A stretch of DNA of 64,000 nt. Origin: Rufibacter sp. XAAS-G3-1. GTDB lineage: Bacteria; Bacteroidota; Bacteroidia; Cytophagales; Hymenobacteraceae. Made by a program: the position numbers and the translations under genes. The stretch lies in NCBI RefSeq assembly GCF_013623775.1, contig NZ_JABFAM010000011.1:111617-175616 (forward strand), in the 5' to 3' direction. A model generated the notes under the pieces. The model did no database searches and was not told the origin of the DNA. It was given only the letters and a program-made list of their open reading frames with translations. Below, in pieces: positions 1 through 7,790 of this stretch. Each line of letters opens with the position of its first letter. The stretch's first letter is position 1.

Positions 1-216
1 TTTACTGCCTAATGGCAGTTCATTATGCGCTGCCGTAAGTTTATGACGATTGTAGATTTCTCCGCTGCTGGTAGGCCGGCCATGGTATTTGGCTCCATAC
101 CAGGAAGCCATGCCCTTTTGTTTATCACCTATTTCCTGCGCACTGGCAGTTAGCGTAAAACCGAAGAAAAAGATTGAAAGAACGGTGAGCGTATAGCAAA
201 TTTTCTGTATCCCCAT
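1..216 (-). CDS. rlpA: RlpA-like septal ring lytic transglycosylase/lipoprotein, N-terminal part (cut by window edge)
   Basis: Only the first 72 codons are inside the window; the gene runs off the left edge. The ATG is at 214-216 on the minus strand. The product starts with a hydrophobic signal peptide (about residues 1-27, ending ASAQ), followed by GMASWYGAKYHG, TSSGEIYN and LTAAHNELPLGSK. These are the conserved opening motifs of the RlpA double-psi beta-barrel. RlpA proteins act in the envelope on denuded glycan strands during cell division or cell-wall turnover. No lipobox Cys is seen, so this copy is probably secreted rather than lipidated. The missing C-terminus could carry a SPOR domain; this cannot be judged here. 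A well-spaced Bacteroidota-type promoter lies just upstream. Confidence 0.85.
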   Translation of the reverse strand, partial: MGIQKICYTLTVLSIFFFGFTLTASAQEIGDKQKGMASWYGAKYHGRPTSSGEIYNRHKLTAAHNELPLGSK

Positions 217-636
217 TTCAGGATTTGTTGGTGGAACATCAATTTCAAGAGCACAAAATTAGGCGTAATTTCTTTACCACCAAGCTTCCCTAGGTCAACA
301 GGGTATTACCAAGGGCTCATAAACAAGGCATAATCCTATGTTTATTTTAAAATATCCTAATATATTTTTTACTTATATAATTTATTTCATAAAATCTGGT
401 ATGCCAAATTTACAATATTAGGAACAGCAAATTTATAGCTATAAACGCCATAGGGCTAATTTTTGAACCCCAATAGGATTAAAATAACACCCCACCCCAC
501 CTGTTTCTGCCTTAGAAAAATAGAAAGCCGAAAATAAAAATATTTTTTTTCTTAAAAACTTAGCGTTCCCCTTTAAAAACAAGTAAAATGCTTACTGAAT
601 TAGCAGTTATATAGATAGAAACTAATATTTAACTGT
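217..636. other. AT-rich divergent intergenic region
   Basis: This 420-bp gap separates divergently transcribed rlpA and the DUF72 gene. Apart from the rlpA promoter I see only AT-rich sequence with poly-A/T runs, and no ORF or repeat. No convincing TANNTTTG element was found for the plus-strand gene. Confidence 0.5.
254..283 (-). promoter_or_regulatory. Bacteroidota-type promoter for rlpA
   Basis: Read on the minus strand, a TTG (281-283) is followed 19 bases later by TAATTTTG (254-261). This matches the -33 TTG / -7 TANNTTTG arrangement of Bacteroidota primary sigma factor promoters. It sits about 40 bases before the rlpA start codon. Confidence 0.55.
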
Positions 637-1545
637 ATGGATTTCGGCCGTCTTCCAGACATCAAGAACGTAGACTTCCGCTTGCCTCCAGACCATCCGG
701 CTACGCCGCAGGTACTGGCCAGAACGGCGCGGCCTACCCGTCCAAACCTCTACCTGGGCTGTCCTACCTGGTCAAACAAACCCTGGATTGGAACCTATTA
801 TCCGGCAGGGGCCCAGGATGCCCAATTGCTGTATTGGTACGCCCGGCAGTTCAACACGCTGGAGATGAACACCACGCACTACCGCATCCCAGACGCCACC
901 GCCATTGCCCGCTGGAAACAGGCGGTACCGCCCGGGTTCGTGTTTTGCCCCAAGCTGCCGCAGATCATCAGCCATGACCAGTTACTGCAGAACGTGGGTG
1001 AGCCCACCAAGCGTTTCTGCGATGCCATCTTAGGCCTGGGTTCTAGCCTGGGAATGGCCTTTTTGCAGTTGCCTCCCTTCTTCGGCCCAGAAGATTGGCC
1101 AGTGTTGGAGAAGTTCCTGCTACAATTTCCCGCAGAGGTGCCGCTGGCCGTTGAGTTCAGGCACGAGAACTGGTTCAAGGAATCTAAGGTGACGCAGAAA
1201 GCATTTGACACGCTGGAGGAAAGACAAATCACCACCATCATCACCGATGTGGCGGGCCGAAGAGATGTGCTGCACATGCGCCTCACTACTGCCACGGCCA
1301 TGATCCGGTTTAACGGCCACGGCCTGGTGCCTTCAGATTACACCCGTTTACAGGCCTGGGCCAACCGGCTGCACCAATGGCTGGAACAGGGTTTGCAAAC
1401 GGTTTATTTTTTCATGCACCAGAAAGACATCATGGATGCGCCACCGGCATTAGTCTACTTGATGGAGGAACTAGAGAAACGGACTAGCCTTACGCTTGCC
1501 CGTCCGCAAAAGGTACAGCAGTTTGTTCAGGGGCAATTGTTTTAA
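637..1545 (+). CDS. DUF72 (YecE-like) TIM-barrel protein
   Basis: 302 residues. The motifs LYLGCPTWSNKPW, FNTLEMNTTHYRIPD, FVFCPKLPQIISHD, AVEFRHENW and a late YFFMHQKD region follow the DUF72/YecE family in order and spacing. The family forms a TIM barrel; its biochemical activity is not firmly established. The first ~40 residues precede the usual family start and look poorly structured. The ATG at 637 is the first in frame. The gene stands alone, with rlpA divergent upstream. A family A palindrome and then the convergent histidine kinase gene lie downstream. No signal peptide is seen, so it is probably cytoplasmic. Confidence 0.88.
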   Translation: MDFGRLPDIKNVDFRLPPDHPATPQVLARTARPTRPNLYLGCPTWSNKPWIGTYYPAGAQDAQLLYWYARQFNTLEMNTTHYRIPDATAIARWKQAVPPGFVFCPKLPQIISHDQLLQNVGEPTKRFCDAILGLGSSLGMAFLQLPPFFGPEDWPVLEKFLLQFPAEVPLAVEFRHENWFKESKVTQKAFDTLEERQITTIITDVAGRRDVLHMRLTTATAMIRFNGHGLVPSDYTRLQAWANRLHQWLEQGLQTVYFFMHQKDIMDAPPALVYLMEELEKRTSLTLARPQKVQQFVQGQLF

Positions 1546-1567
1546 GCTCAAGCGTTCCTCTTATACC

Positions 1568-1605
1568 CGTTTTAGGCCAGTTTTTAGAAAAACAGTTCCG
1601 AAACG
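1568..1605. repeat. Family A palindrome
   Basis: Imperfect copy with CGTTTTAGGCCAGTTTTT facing AAAACAGTTCCGAAACG around a short AG-rich centre. It lies between the convergent DUF72 and kinase genes, where its hairpin could serve as a terminator. A GGAGAGGGG-type short repeat follows at about 1612-1640. Confidence 0.7.
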
Positions 1606-1644
1606 CAAACCGCCCCTCTCCCACGGAGAGGGGTTGGGGTGAGG

Positions 1645-2943
1645 TCAAAAAGCAATCTGAAACGTAGTCAGCCCATCGGCCCCGCTTTGTAGGGTAAACC
1701 GGAACCCGTGGTGCAGCAGAATCTCCCGCACCATGGTAAGCCCGATGCCCTGTCCGTTGGCTTTGGTGCTGAAGAACGGCGAGAACAGCTTTTCCTGCAC
1801 CTCTGGGGTGATGGGCTTCCCGTTGTCCTGAATCAGCAATTGCAGGGGCGAGGCGGTGGTTTTTACACATACCCAACCGCCTTCCTCCGTTGCCTCCAGC
1901 GCATTCTTCACCACGTTAATCAACACCTGTTCCATCTGCTGCACATCCAACTCTACAAACGGTATCTGCTCTGCCAAATCCCACTCCCATTTCACTTGCT
2001 TCCGTTCAAAACTGGGCAACATTAACCGATGGATGCTGTGCAACAACTGATGTAGGTCGGTGGGGTGCTTCACCGGTGGCGGAATCCGGACTACATTGGC
2101 GAAATTAGCCATGAAACCGGCCAGGTTCTGATTGCGCGTAATGCAGACTTGCAGCGCCTCGTCAAAGTCTGGGCGGGAGTCTGCAGTGAGCTGGCGCGAG
2201 AAATACGAGAAAGAGTGCAGGATGGAATTGACGGCCCCAATGGAGTTATTAATCTCATGCGACATCATCCTGATCAGTTTCTCGTAGGCGTTGCGCTCTT
2301 TCTCCAGCAGTTCCTGCGTAAGTTCCTCCACCAGAATGAAGTAGCGGTGGTAGCCTCGGTCCAGGAACCGGATTTTGCGGCAGCGGTACGTCTGGATGCC
2401 GTTGGGCCTAATCACGCGCTGCTCGTCCTTGGGTAGTTTCCCTAGGGAGCTTCCCCAGTGACTGGGCAATTCCTCCAGCGGTTTGCCCACTACTTCTTTC
2501 CCCGAGGTTTGTAGCAGCACGGCCGCCGCGGGGTTCAGGCCCGCCACTCGGTCATGCGTGTCCAGCAGAATGATGCCGGAGGGCGAGGCTTCAATCAGGC
2601 GCTCCAGCAGGAAATGTTTCTCGGTTTGGGTGACGCGCTGTTGCCGCAGCTCGTCCATCATCTGGTTATACACGGCAATGAGTTGGTCTACCTCTTTCTG
2701 GCCCGTTTCCAGGAATTTGATGGAAAAATCGCGGTCTCTGATAGATTCCACGCCCGCGGCGATGAGGTGGAGCGGCCGCACAAACGCGGTGAAAAGCCGG
2801 GCCGTGAGCACCAGACTGACCAGAATCAGCGCCTCGGCGGCCACAAACATGGCTTTGTTGTACGCGAGCAGTTGCCAGGCCAACACGAACATAGCGGCAT
2901 ACAGCAGCGCCGCCGTTAAAATAAACTTACTCCGCAGCGTCAT
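1645..2943 (-). CDS. Membrane sensor histidine kinase of the exporter operon
   Basis: 432 residues from the ATG at 2943. An ORF extension to 2985 exists but adds residues unlike a membrane-anchor start. Two adjacent membrane segments (about residues 5-23 and 28-48) are joined by only a few residues, so there is almost no periplasmic sensor domain. A HAMP-like linker and a PAS-like domain (about 110-215) follow. The H-box MMSHEINNSIG puts the phospho-accepting His near residue 229. The N-box (INVVKNALEAT), the D-x-G box (IQDNGK) and the GQGIGLTM box complete the ATPase domain. The type resembles NtrY/AtoS kinases. The start overlaps the end of the upstream regulator gene by 17 bp, so the two are translated together and are the natural phosphotransfer pair. 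Likely input: intramembrane or cytoplasmic status of the exporter's substrate. Confidence 0.88.
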   Translation of the reverse strand: MTLRSKFILTAALLYAAMFVLAWQLLAYNKAMFVAAEALILVSLVLTARLFTAFVRPLHLIAAGVESIRDRDFSIKFLETGQKEVDQLIAVYNQMMDELRQQRVTQTEKHFLLERLIEASPSGIILLDTHDRVAGLNPAAAVLLQTSGKEVVGKPLEELPSHWGSSLGKLPKDEQRVIRPNGIQTYRCRKIRFLDRGYHRYFILVEELTQELLEKERNAYEKLIRMMSHEINNSIGAVNSILHSFSYFSRQLTADSRPDFDEALQVCITRNQNLAGFMANFANVVRIPPPVKHPTDLHQLLHSIHRLMLPSFERKQVKWEWDLAEQIPFVELDVQQMEQVLINVVKNALEATEEGGWVCVKTTASPLQLLIQDNGKPITPEVQEKLFSPFFSTKANGQGIGLTMVREILLHHGFRFTLQSGADGLTTFQIAF

Positions 2944-4309
2944 ACGGGATATTGAACTTCTCCAGCCTACGGTACAGCGAACCACGGCTCACGCCCAACG
3001 CTTTGGCTACCTTGCTCACGTTGTTGCTATAATGCGCCATGGACTTCTTGATCATATTGGCTTCCAACTCATCCAGGGTCATGGCTCCTACCGAGGGGAG
3101 CAGTTTCTCGTCCAGTTTTCTAGAACCGCCCTGCAACTGGTTCTGGAAATCCTCTACCTCCAGCAGACTTTTCCCCGAGACCAGCACCGTACGCTCCACC
3201 AGGTTCTTCAACTCCCTAATGTTGCCCGGCAAAGGAAGTTCACGCAGCCATTTCAGGGCTTTGGTGCTCACCTGCAGTTCCTGTTTATGGTACGTTTTTT
3301 TCAAATTGTTCACAAAATGCTGCACCAGCCGCGGAATGTCCTGGCTCCGCTCGCGAAGCGCGGGCAACTTCACCGTAATCAGGTTGATTCTATAATATAG
3401 GTCTTCCCGGAACTTCCCTTCGGCCACCATTTCCTGCAGGTGGCGGTTGGTGGCGCAGACCACGCGTATGTCCAGGTTCTTGGAACGGCTGTCGCCGAGG
3501 ACTTCATAGGTGCGGTCTTGGAGTACGCGCAACAGTTTCACCTGGCTGCTCATGTCCAGTTCACCAATCTCGTCCAGGAAAATGGTGCCTTTGTTCGCCA
3601 TCTCAAAGCGGCCCACCCGGTCGGTCTTGGCATCAGTGAAGGCGCCGCGGCGGTGCCCGAACATCTCGCTCTCAAACAAGCTCGCCGAAATTCCGCCCAA
3701 GTTCACTTTCACAAACGGCGCTTTCCGGCGATGGCTGTTCCGGTGGATGGCTTCGGCGATGAGTTCCTTGCCCGTACCGCTATCGCCTTCAATGAGCACC
3801 GAGGCGTCTGTGGCACTGATTTGGCCGATGTTGCGGAGCACCTGCAACAGGCCGGGGTCTTCGCCCACTAGCATGGAGAAATCGTACTGCTCATCCAGCT
3901 GCTTGCGGGTTAATTTTCCGGAAGGAACCTCGGCTATGGGCTGTGCCAGTTCCAACGCGGTTTTGATGGATTGCAGCAGATGCTCGTTGTTCCAGGGTTT
4001 GGTGATAAAATCGGCCGCGCCGCCTTTTAAGCCTTCCACTGCCAGGTTAATGGAACCCCAGCCCGTGATGAGAATAACCGGAAGGGCCGGGTACAGTTGC
4101 TTCAGTTTGCCTAGTAGTTGCAGGCCGTCTTCTCCGGTGGTTTCCATGGAGAAGTTCATGTCCATGAGGGCCAATTGGGGCATCTGCTTGGCGGCAAGTT
4201 GCAAGGCTTCCACGGGGCCGACCGCTTGGGCCGTGGCGTACCCGGCTTGTTTGAGCAACAAACTTAAAGAAGCCCGTACGGCTACGTCATCGTCAATAAT
4301 CAGGATCAT
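2927..4309 (-). CDS. NtrC-family sigma-54-dependent response regulator
   Basis: 460 residues. The receiver domain is at about 1-120 (acidic DDD cluster near residue 6, phospho-acceptor Asp near 50, conserved Lys near 103). The AAA+ domain at about 140-375 has Walker A GDSGTGKE and the Walker B-like IFLDEIGELD. A Fis-type helix-turn-helix ends the protein (VAKALGVSRGSLYRRL, about 433-450). The sigma-54 contact loop reads GAFTDA, not the canonical GAFTGA. It probably activates the operon in which it lies, because a -24/-12 element and a pair of palindromic sites precede the first gene of that operon. The kinase gene overlaps its 3' end; upstream, two family A palindromes separate it from the permease gene. 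Confidence 0.92.
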   Translation of the reverse strand: MILIIDDDVAVRASLSLLLKQAGYATAQAVGPVEALQLAAKQMPQLALMDMNFSMETTGEDGLQLLGKLKQLYPALPVILITGWGSINLAVEGLKGGAADFITKPWNNEHLLQSIKTALELAQPIAEVPSGKLTRKQLDEQYDFSMLVGEDPGLLQVLRNIGQISATDASVLIEGDSGTGKELIAEAIHRNSHRRKAPFVKVNLGGISASLFESEMFGHRRGAFTDAKTDRVGRFEMANKGTIFLDEIGELDMSSQVKLLRVLQDRTYEVLGDSRSKNLDIRVVCATNRHLQEMVAEGKFREDLYYRINLITVKLPALRERSQDIPRLVQHFVNNLKKTYHKQELQVSTKALKWLRELPLPGNIRELKNLVERTVLVSGKSLLEVEDFQNQLQGGSRKLDEKLLPSVGAMTLDELEANMIKKSMAHYSNNVSKVAKALGVSRGSLYRRLEKFNIPYDAAE

Positions 4310-4337
4310 GGGTTTGGGAGCGGATAGGTGAAGGTAG

Positions 4338-4375
4338 CGTTTTTAAGCCGTTTTTGAAAAAACAGCCACTAAACG
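4338..4375. repeat. Family A palindrome
   Basis: Copy between the permease and regulator genes, with GCGTTTTTAAGCCGTTTTT against AAAACAGCCACTAAACG. It is the first of two copies in the same 163-bp gap. Confidence 0.7.
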
Positions 4376-4421
4376 ATATGGACAGAGAGATTGGGAGGAA
4401 ACTGCGCGCGACAAGATATTG

Positions 4422-4461
4422 GCGTTTCGGAACCGTTTTTCAGAAAACGGCCCCGAAACGC
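4422..4461. repeat. Family A palindrome
   Basis: Well-preserved copy: GCGTTTCGGAACCGTTTTTC faces GAAAACGGCCCCGAAACGC. It lies just past the stop codon of the convergently read permease gene's 3' end, in the path of operon transcription. Confidence 0.8.
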
Positions 4462-4472
4462 CGAAACGCAAA

Positions 4473-5657
4473 TTACTCCTCGTGCAGGGCCACCGCCGGA
4501 TGTATTTTAGCCGCTTGCCAGCTGGGGTACACTGCGCAGACAATGACCAGCAGGAAGATAAGGAGGGCAGCTGCGCCGATGCCTTGCCAGTAAATCTCTG
4601 CCGAAAGCTGAAACACGTGCAGCAGCGGGAACTGCGCCGCCAGCAGAAGCCCCAGCAGCAGCCCGAAGGTGGCCATCACCAGCACCTCGCCCACAAACTG
4701 GTTCCGGATTTGTCTGGTGGTAGCACCCAGCGCCCGGCGCAGGCCAATCTCTGAGTAGCGGCGGTTGATATTGTACCAGAGCACCCCAAATAATCCCAGG
4801 GCCACGTTGAAAATCAAAAAACCGCACACCACGGCCATGGCCATCATGGGCACCCACGTCAACTTGGCTTTGCTTTGGCGCATTTTCTCCAAGGTGGTCA
4901 CCTCAATAGTCCAGTCTTTGGCGATGCGCGAGAGGTCTTTCACCATCTTCTCCTCAAAAACCACGTCGGCGCCCGGTTTCACCTTGATGAGCAAGCTGGC
5001 ATACAGCTGATCGGGCTTGGCTTTCTCCAGATTGATGCGCCGGAAAAGCGCGGGTTCCTCCACGGCAAACTCGCTGTCGGCGCGGTAATGGGGCATCACG
5101 CCCACCACGGTATAACTGGTAGAATCATCCCCCTTGATTTGTTTGCCCAGCGCTTCTTCCTCGCCAAAAAGCTGGTCTTTCAACACCTGGTTGATGACTA
5201 CGGAGGCATGGAGCGCAGCGGCATCCTGCGGCCCGAACCACCGCCCCTGGTCTACCGACAACTGGAAGACGTCTTTGTAGGCATCCTGCACCTCGTAATT
5301 GTTGGTTTCCACAGATTCTTTGTTCCCGTAAGAAACATCTATGCTCCAGCTGCTAAACGCAAAGGGCACGTTGTTGTGGGCCAGAGAAGCCGCCTCCACC
5401 TCAGGGAAAGATTTAAGGCGTTGTATCATCTGCTCCTGTATGGCCTTGGCCTGCCCCACTGAATCTGCATTGGGCCGGAAGGATAGCTGCCATACGTTCT
5501 GGTGGTTAAGGCCCAGCGGTTTCTTATAGTTATGGTAGTTGTAGAGCACAAAGCTGATGACCGCAAACAGCACCATGAACGAAAAGAACATTTCAGTGAT
5601 GAGCAGGAAGTTGCTTTTCTTCCGGTTCCAGATCAGTTTAAATAAATGGCGTATCAT
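4473..5657 (-). CDS. MacB/FtsX-like ABC transporter permease (second permease)
   Basis: 394 residues. One N-terminal membrane segment (about 18-40), a large extracytoplasmic MacB-type core domain (about 45-270), then three C-terminal membrane helices of the FtsX fold (about 275-300, 325-350, 360-385). The motif YSEIGLRRALGAT, just after the first C-terminal helix, is the coupling region typical of MacB/FtsX permeases. Its start overlaps the stop of the preceding permease by 4 bp (ATGA), implying translational coupling and a 1:1 permease heterodimer. With the ATPase, adaptor and TolC-like genes it should form a tripartite mechanotransmission exporter. The substrate cannot be read from the sequence; lipoproteins, peptides or antimicrobials are all possible for this family. 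Confidence 0.9.
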   Translation of the reverse strand: MIRHLFKLIWNRKKSNFLLITEMFFSFMVLFAVISFVLYNYHNYKKPLGLNHQNVWQLSFRPNADSVGQAKAIQEQMIQRLKSFPEVEAASLAHNNVPFAFSSWSIDVSYGNKESVETNNYEVQDAYKDVFQLSVDQGRWFGPQDAAALHASVVINQVLKDQLFGEEEALGKQIKGDDSTSYTVVGVMPHYRADSEFAVEEPALFRRINLEKAKPDQLYASLLIKVKPGADVVFEEKMVKDLSRIAKDWTIEVTTLEKMRQSKAKLTWVPMMAMAVVCGFLIFNVALGLFGVLWYNINRRYSEIGLRRALGATTRQIRNQFVGEVLVMATFGLLLGLLLAAQFPLLHVFQLSAEIYWQGIGAAALLIFLLVIVCAVYPSWQAAKIHPAVALHEE

Positions 5658-6895
5658 TTGGAGCCTCCTCTCAATGCCTCAACGGCGTGTAAACGTGACA
5701 TTTTAAAAGCGGGGTACACCCCAGAAATCAACCCGAACACCAGGCACAGGAACAGCCCCCAGGCAAACACCCGCAGATTCAACCCCAGTTGCGCGTAGAT
5801 GATAATGCCGCTGTCATTGATCAGCGCCAGCACCCCCGCCGAGAGTAGAAAGCCCAGCAAGCCCCCTAAGAGCGTCAGGAAAACGTTCTCCACCACAAAC
5901 TGCCCGATGATGGTATTGGACGAGGCCCCAAACGCCTTGCGCACGCCAATTTCAGAAGCCCGTTCCATGATGCGGCTAATGTTGATGTTCACCAAGTTGA
6001 TGGTAGGCAAAAGCATGAACAGAAAGGCCGCCAGCGCTAACATGGTGTACAGAAAACCTACTTTGTCTTCTTTGCCGCTGCCTAAGAAGTTACGGGCGAA
6101 ACTTTCCAGGATGGTATCTGGGTAGGAGTGCACCTGCTTCTTTTCTTTGGGGTTCAGTTGGCTCACCTGCTGGATGATGCGGGCGTATTCTTCCTTTATC
6201 TTAGGAATGTCTGCCGCTTGCCGGGCTTTGATGGTGGCAAAATAACCGCCTCGCAGCCCGGTGTCTTTAAAATCCTGGCTTTTGAGGGTGATGGGTACCC
6301 AGACATCGGCGTACGATTGTATTCTCAGTACCGGCACGTCTTCCACCACGCCTATGACCCGGTATTTCACCTGGTCTACCTCAATGGTCTGCCCCAGGGC
6401 CGGGCCCGTCCCGAAGTAGTTCTTGCGGGTAGTTTGGTTGATCACGGCCACCCGGCTGGCGTTCTTCACCTCCAGCGCCCCAAAAGGGTTCCCCTCCAGA
6501 AAATGGAAGTCTAGAATCTCCCAGAACTGCTGGTCTGTGTGCTTAATGTCCAGCGCCAGCTTTTTGTTATGGATGTAGCTGTTCACCGGATTGAACACTG
6601 AATTGATGGAGACTTTCTCGGGCGTTTGCATGCGCCGCACATACCGGTCCAGGAAATAATAGCTGGGCGGGCCGCTGCTGGAGTAGCCTTCGCCCTGTTC
6701 TTCGCGAAGATTGTTCACAAACAGCAACCGGTCGGTTCCCCGCTCCGGCATCTGCGGCCCGAACACGTGATCAAAAAGCGAAGTCACCACCATGAGCACC
6801 ATCAAGGTGAAACTGATGCCGAAGAGGCTGATAAAGGTGAAGAACTTGCGGCGTTGCAGCACCGCCCAGGCTATTTTGAAGTAATTTTTTAACAT
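5654..6895 (-). CDS. MacB/FtsX-like ABC transporter permease (first permease)
   Basis: 413 residues with the same plan as its downstream partner: N-terminal helix (about 20-42), periplasmic core domain, then three C-terminal helices. The coupling motif is ASEIGVRKAFGAS. The two permeases share architecture but differ widely in sequence, so they are probably two halves of a heterodimer rather than a recent duplication. The ATG at 6895 is 11 bp from the stop of the ATPase gene, a tight operon spacing. Confidence 0.9.
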   Translation of the reverse strand: MLKNYFKIAWAVLQRRKFFTFISLFGISFTLMVLMVVTSLFDHVFGPQMPERGTDRLLFVNNLREEQGEGYSSSGPPSYYFLDRYVRRMQTPEKVSINSVFNPVNSYIHNKKLALDIKHTDQQFWEILDFHFLEGNPFGALEVKNASRVAVINQTTRKNYFGTGPALGQTIEVDQVKYRVIGVVEDVPVLRIQSYADVWVPITLKSQDFKDTGLRGGYFATIKARQAADIPKIKEEYARIIQQVSQLNPKEKKQVHSYPDTILESFARNFLGSGKEDKVGFLYTMLALAAFLFMLLPTINLVNINISRIMERASEIGVRKAFGASSNTIIGQFVVENVFLTLLGGLLGFLLSAGVLALINDSGIIIYAQLGLNLRVFAWGLFLCLVFGLISGVYPAFKMSRLHAVEALRGGSK

Positions 6896-6906
6896 GGCCG
6901 TACCGG

Positions 6907-7599
6907 TTAAATCTGTGCTTCCAATACCAATGAATCTGCCACCTGCTGGCCGTCAAAGAACCGGATGAGCCGGTTGGTCTTGTGGGCCATGTGCTCATCA
7001 TGCGTCACCATCACAATAGTGGTGCCTTCCTCGCGGTTCAGGCGCAGCAGAATCTCCATGATTTCCTCGCCCATCACGCTGTCCAGGTTCCCGGTAGGCT
7101 CATCCGCTAAGATAATCTCCGGGGCACCGGCCAAGGCCCGGGCAATGGCCACCCGCTGCCGCTGTCCACCCGATAACTGACTCGGAAAATGCCGCGTGCG
7201 GGTACTCAGACCCACTTTCTCCAGCGCCGCCAGAGCCCGCTTGCGCCGCTCCCCGCCCGATATGTTGCGGTACAGCAAAGGCAGCTCCACGTTGTCCACT
7301 ACAGACAAATCATGAATCAAATGGTAACTCTGGAACACAAACCCAATCTTCTCATTGCGCAGTTTGGCCAGTTGCTTGTCTGAATGCGTTTTCACCGGCT
7401 GCCCGTCTATGGACACCACCCCGGAAGTAGGTTCATCCAGCAGGCCCATGATGTTGAGCAGCGTAGATTTCCCGCAGCCCGAGGGGCCCATGATGGACAC
7501 AAACTCGCCGCGCTCTACGTGCAGATTCACGCGGTTGAGGGCTACCGTTTCAATGGTCTTGGTGCGGTAGACTTTTTCAATGTCTTGTAACTGTATCAT
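6907..7599 (-). CDS. LolD/MacB-type ABC transporter ATPase
   Basis: 230 residues, a complete ATP-binding subunit. It has Walker A GPSGCGKST (about 39-47), a Q-loop in GFVFQSYHLI, signature LSGGQRQRVAIARAL, Walker B IILADEPTGNLD, and a switch His in VTHDEHMA. LADEPTGNLD and the short length are typical of the MacB/LolD group, which drive FtsX-fold permeases by conformational work rather than by moving substrate through the membrane. It should bind the coupling helices of the two downstream permeases. A 191-bp gap with two family A palindromes separates it from the TolC-like gene. Confidence 0.95.
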   Translation of the reverse strand: MIQLQDIEKVYRTKTIETVALNRVNLHVERGEFVSIMGPSGCGKSTLLNIMGLLDEPTSGVVSIDGQPVKTHSDKQLAKLRNEKIGFVFQSYHLIHDLSVVDNVELPLLYRNISGGERRKRALAALEKVGLSTRTRHFPSQLSGGQRQRVAIARALAGAPEIILADEPTGNLDSVMGEEIMEILLRLNREEGTTIVMVTHDEHMAHKTNRLIRFFDGQQVADSLVLEAQI

Positions 7600-7641
7600 A
7601 GTTATAATGTGCTGATGTTTTAAGATGCTGATTTCTTTTTC

Positions 7642-7678
7642 CGTTTAGCGCCCGTTTTTCCAAAAACAAGCCTAAACT
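7642..7678. repeat. Family A palindrome
   Basis: Copy between the TolC-like and ATPase genes: CGTTTAGCGCCCGTTTTTCC with AAAAACAAGCCTAAAC. The arms are imperfect in the middle. Confidence 0.65.
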
Positions 7679-7746
7679 AGGTTTGATCTAAGGTACTCCT
7701 TCGTCCCCCTTTGAAGGGGGACGGAATGCGTGCTCTCCGATATTTA

Positions 7747-7784
7747 GGTTTTAAGCCTGTTTCCCTCAAAACAGCCCCGAAACG
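7747..7784. repeat. Family A palindrome
   Basis: Second copy in the same gap: GGTTTTAAGCCTGTTT with AAAACAGCCCCGAAACG. A CCCCCTTTGAAGGGGG mini-palindrome sits between the two copies at about 7706-7722. Confidence 0.65.
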
Positions 7785-7790
7785 CATTTC

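Noticed and set aside
2483..3400. 305-codon plus-strand open frame over the kinase and regulator genes
   Set aside because: It spans two convincing minus-strand genes and their overlap; no motifs.
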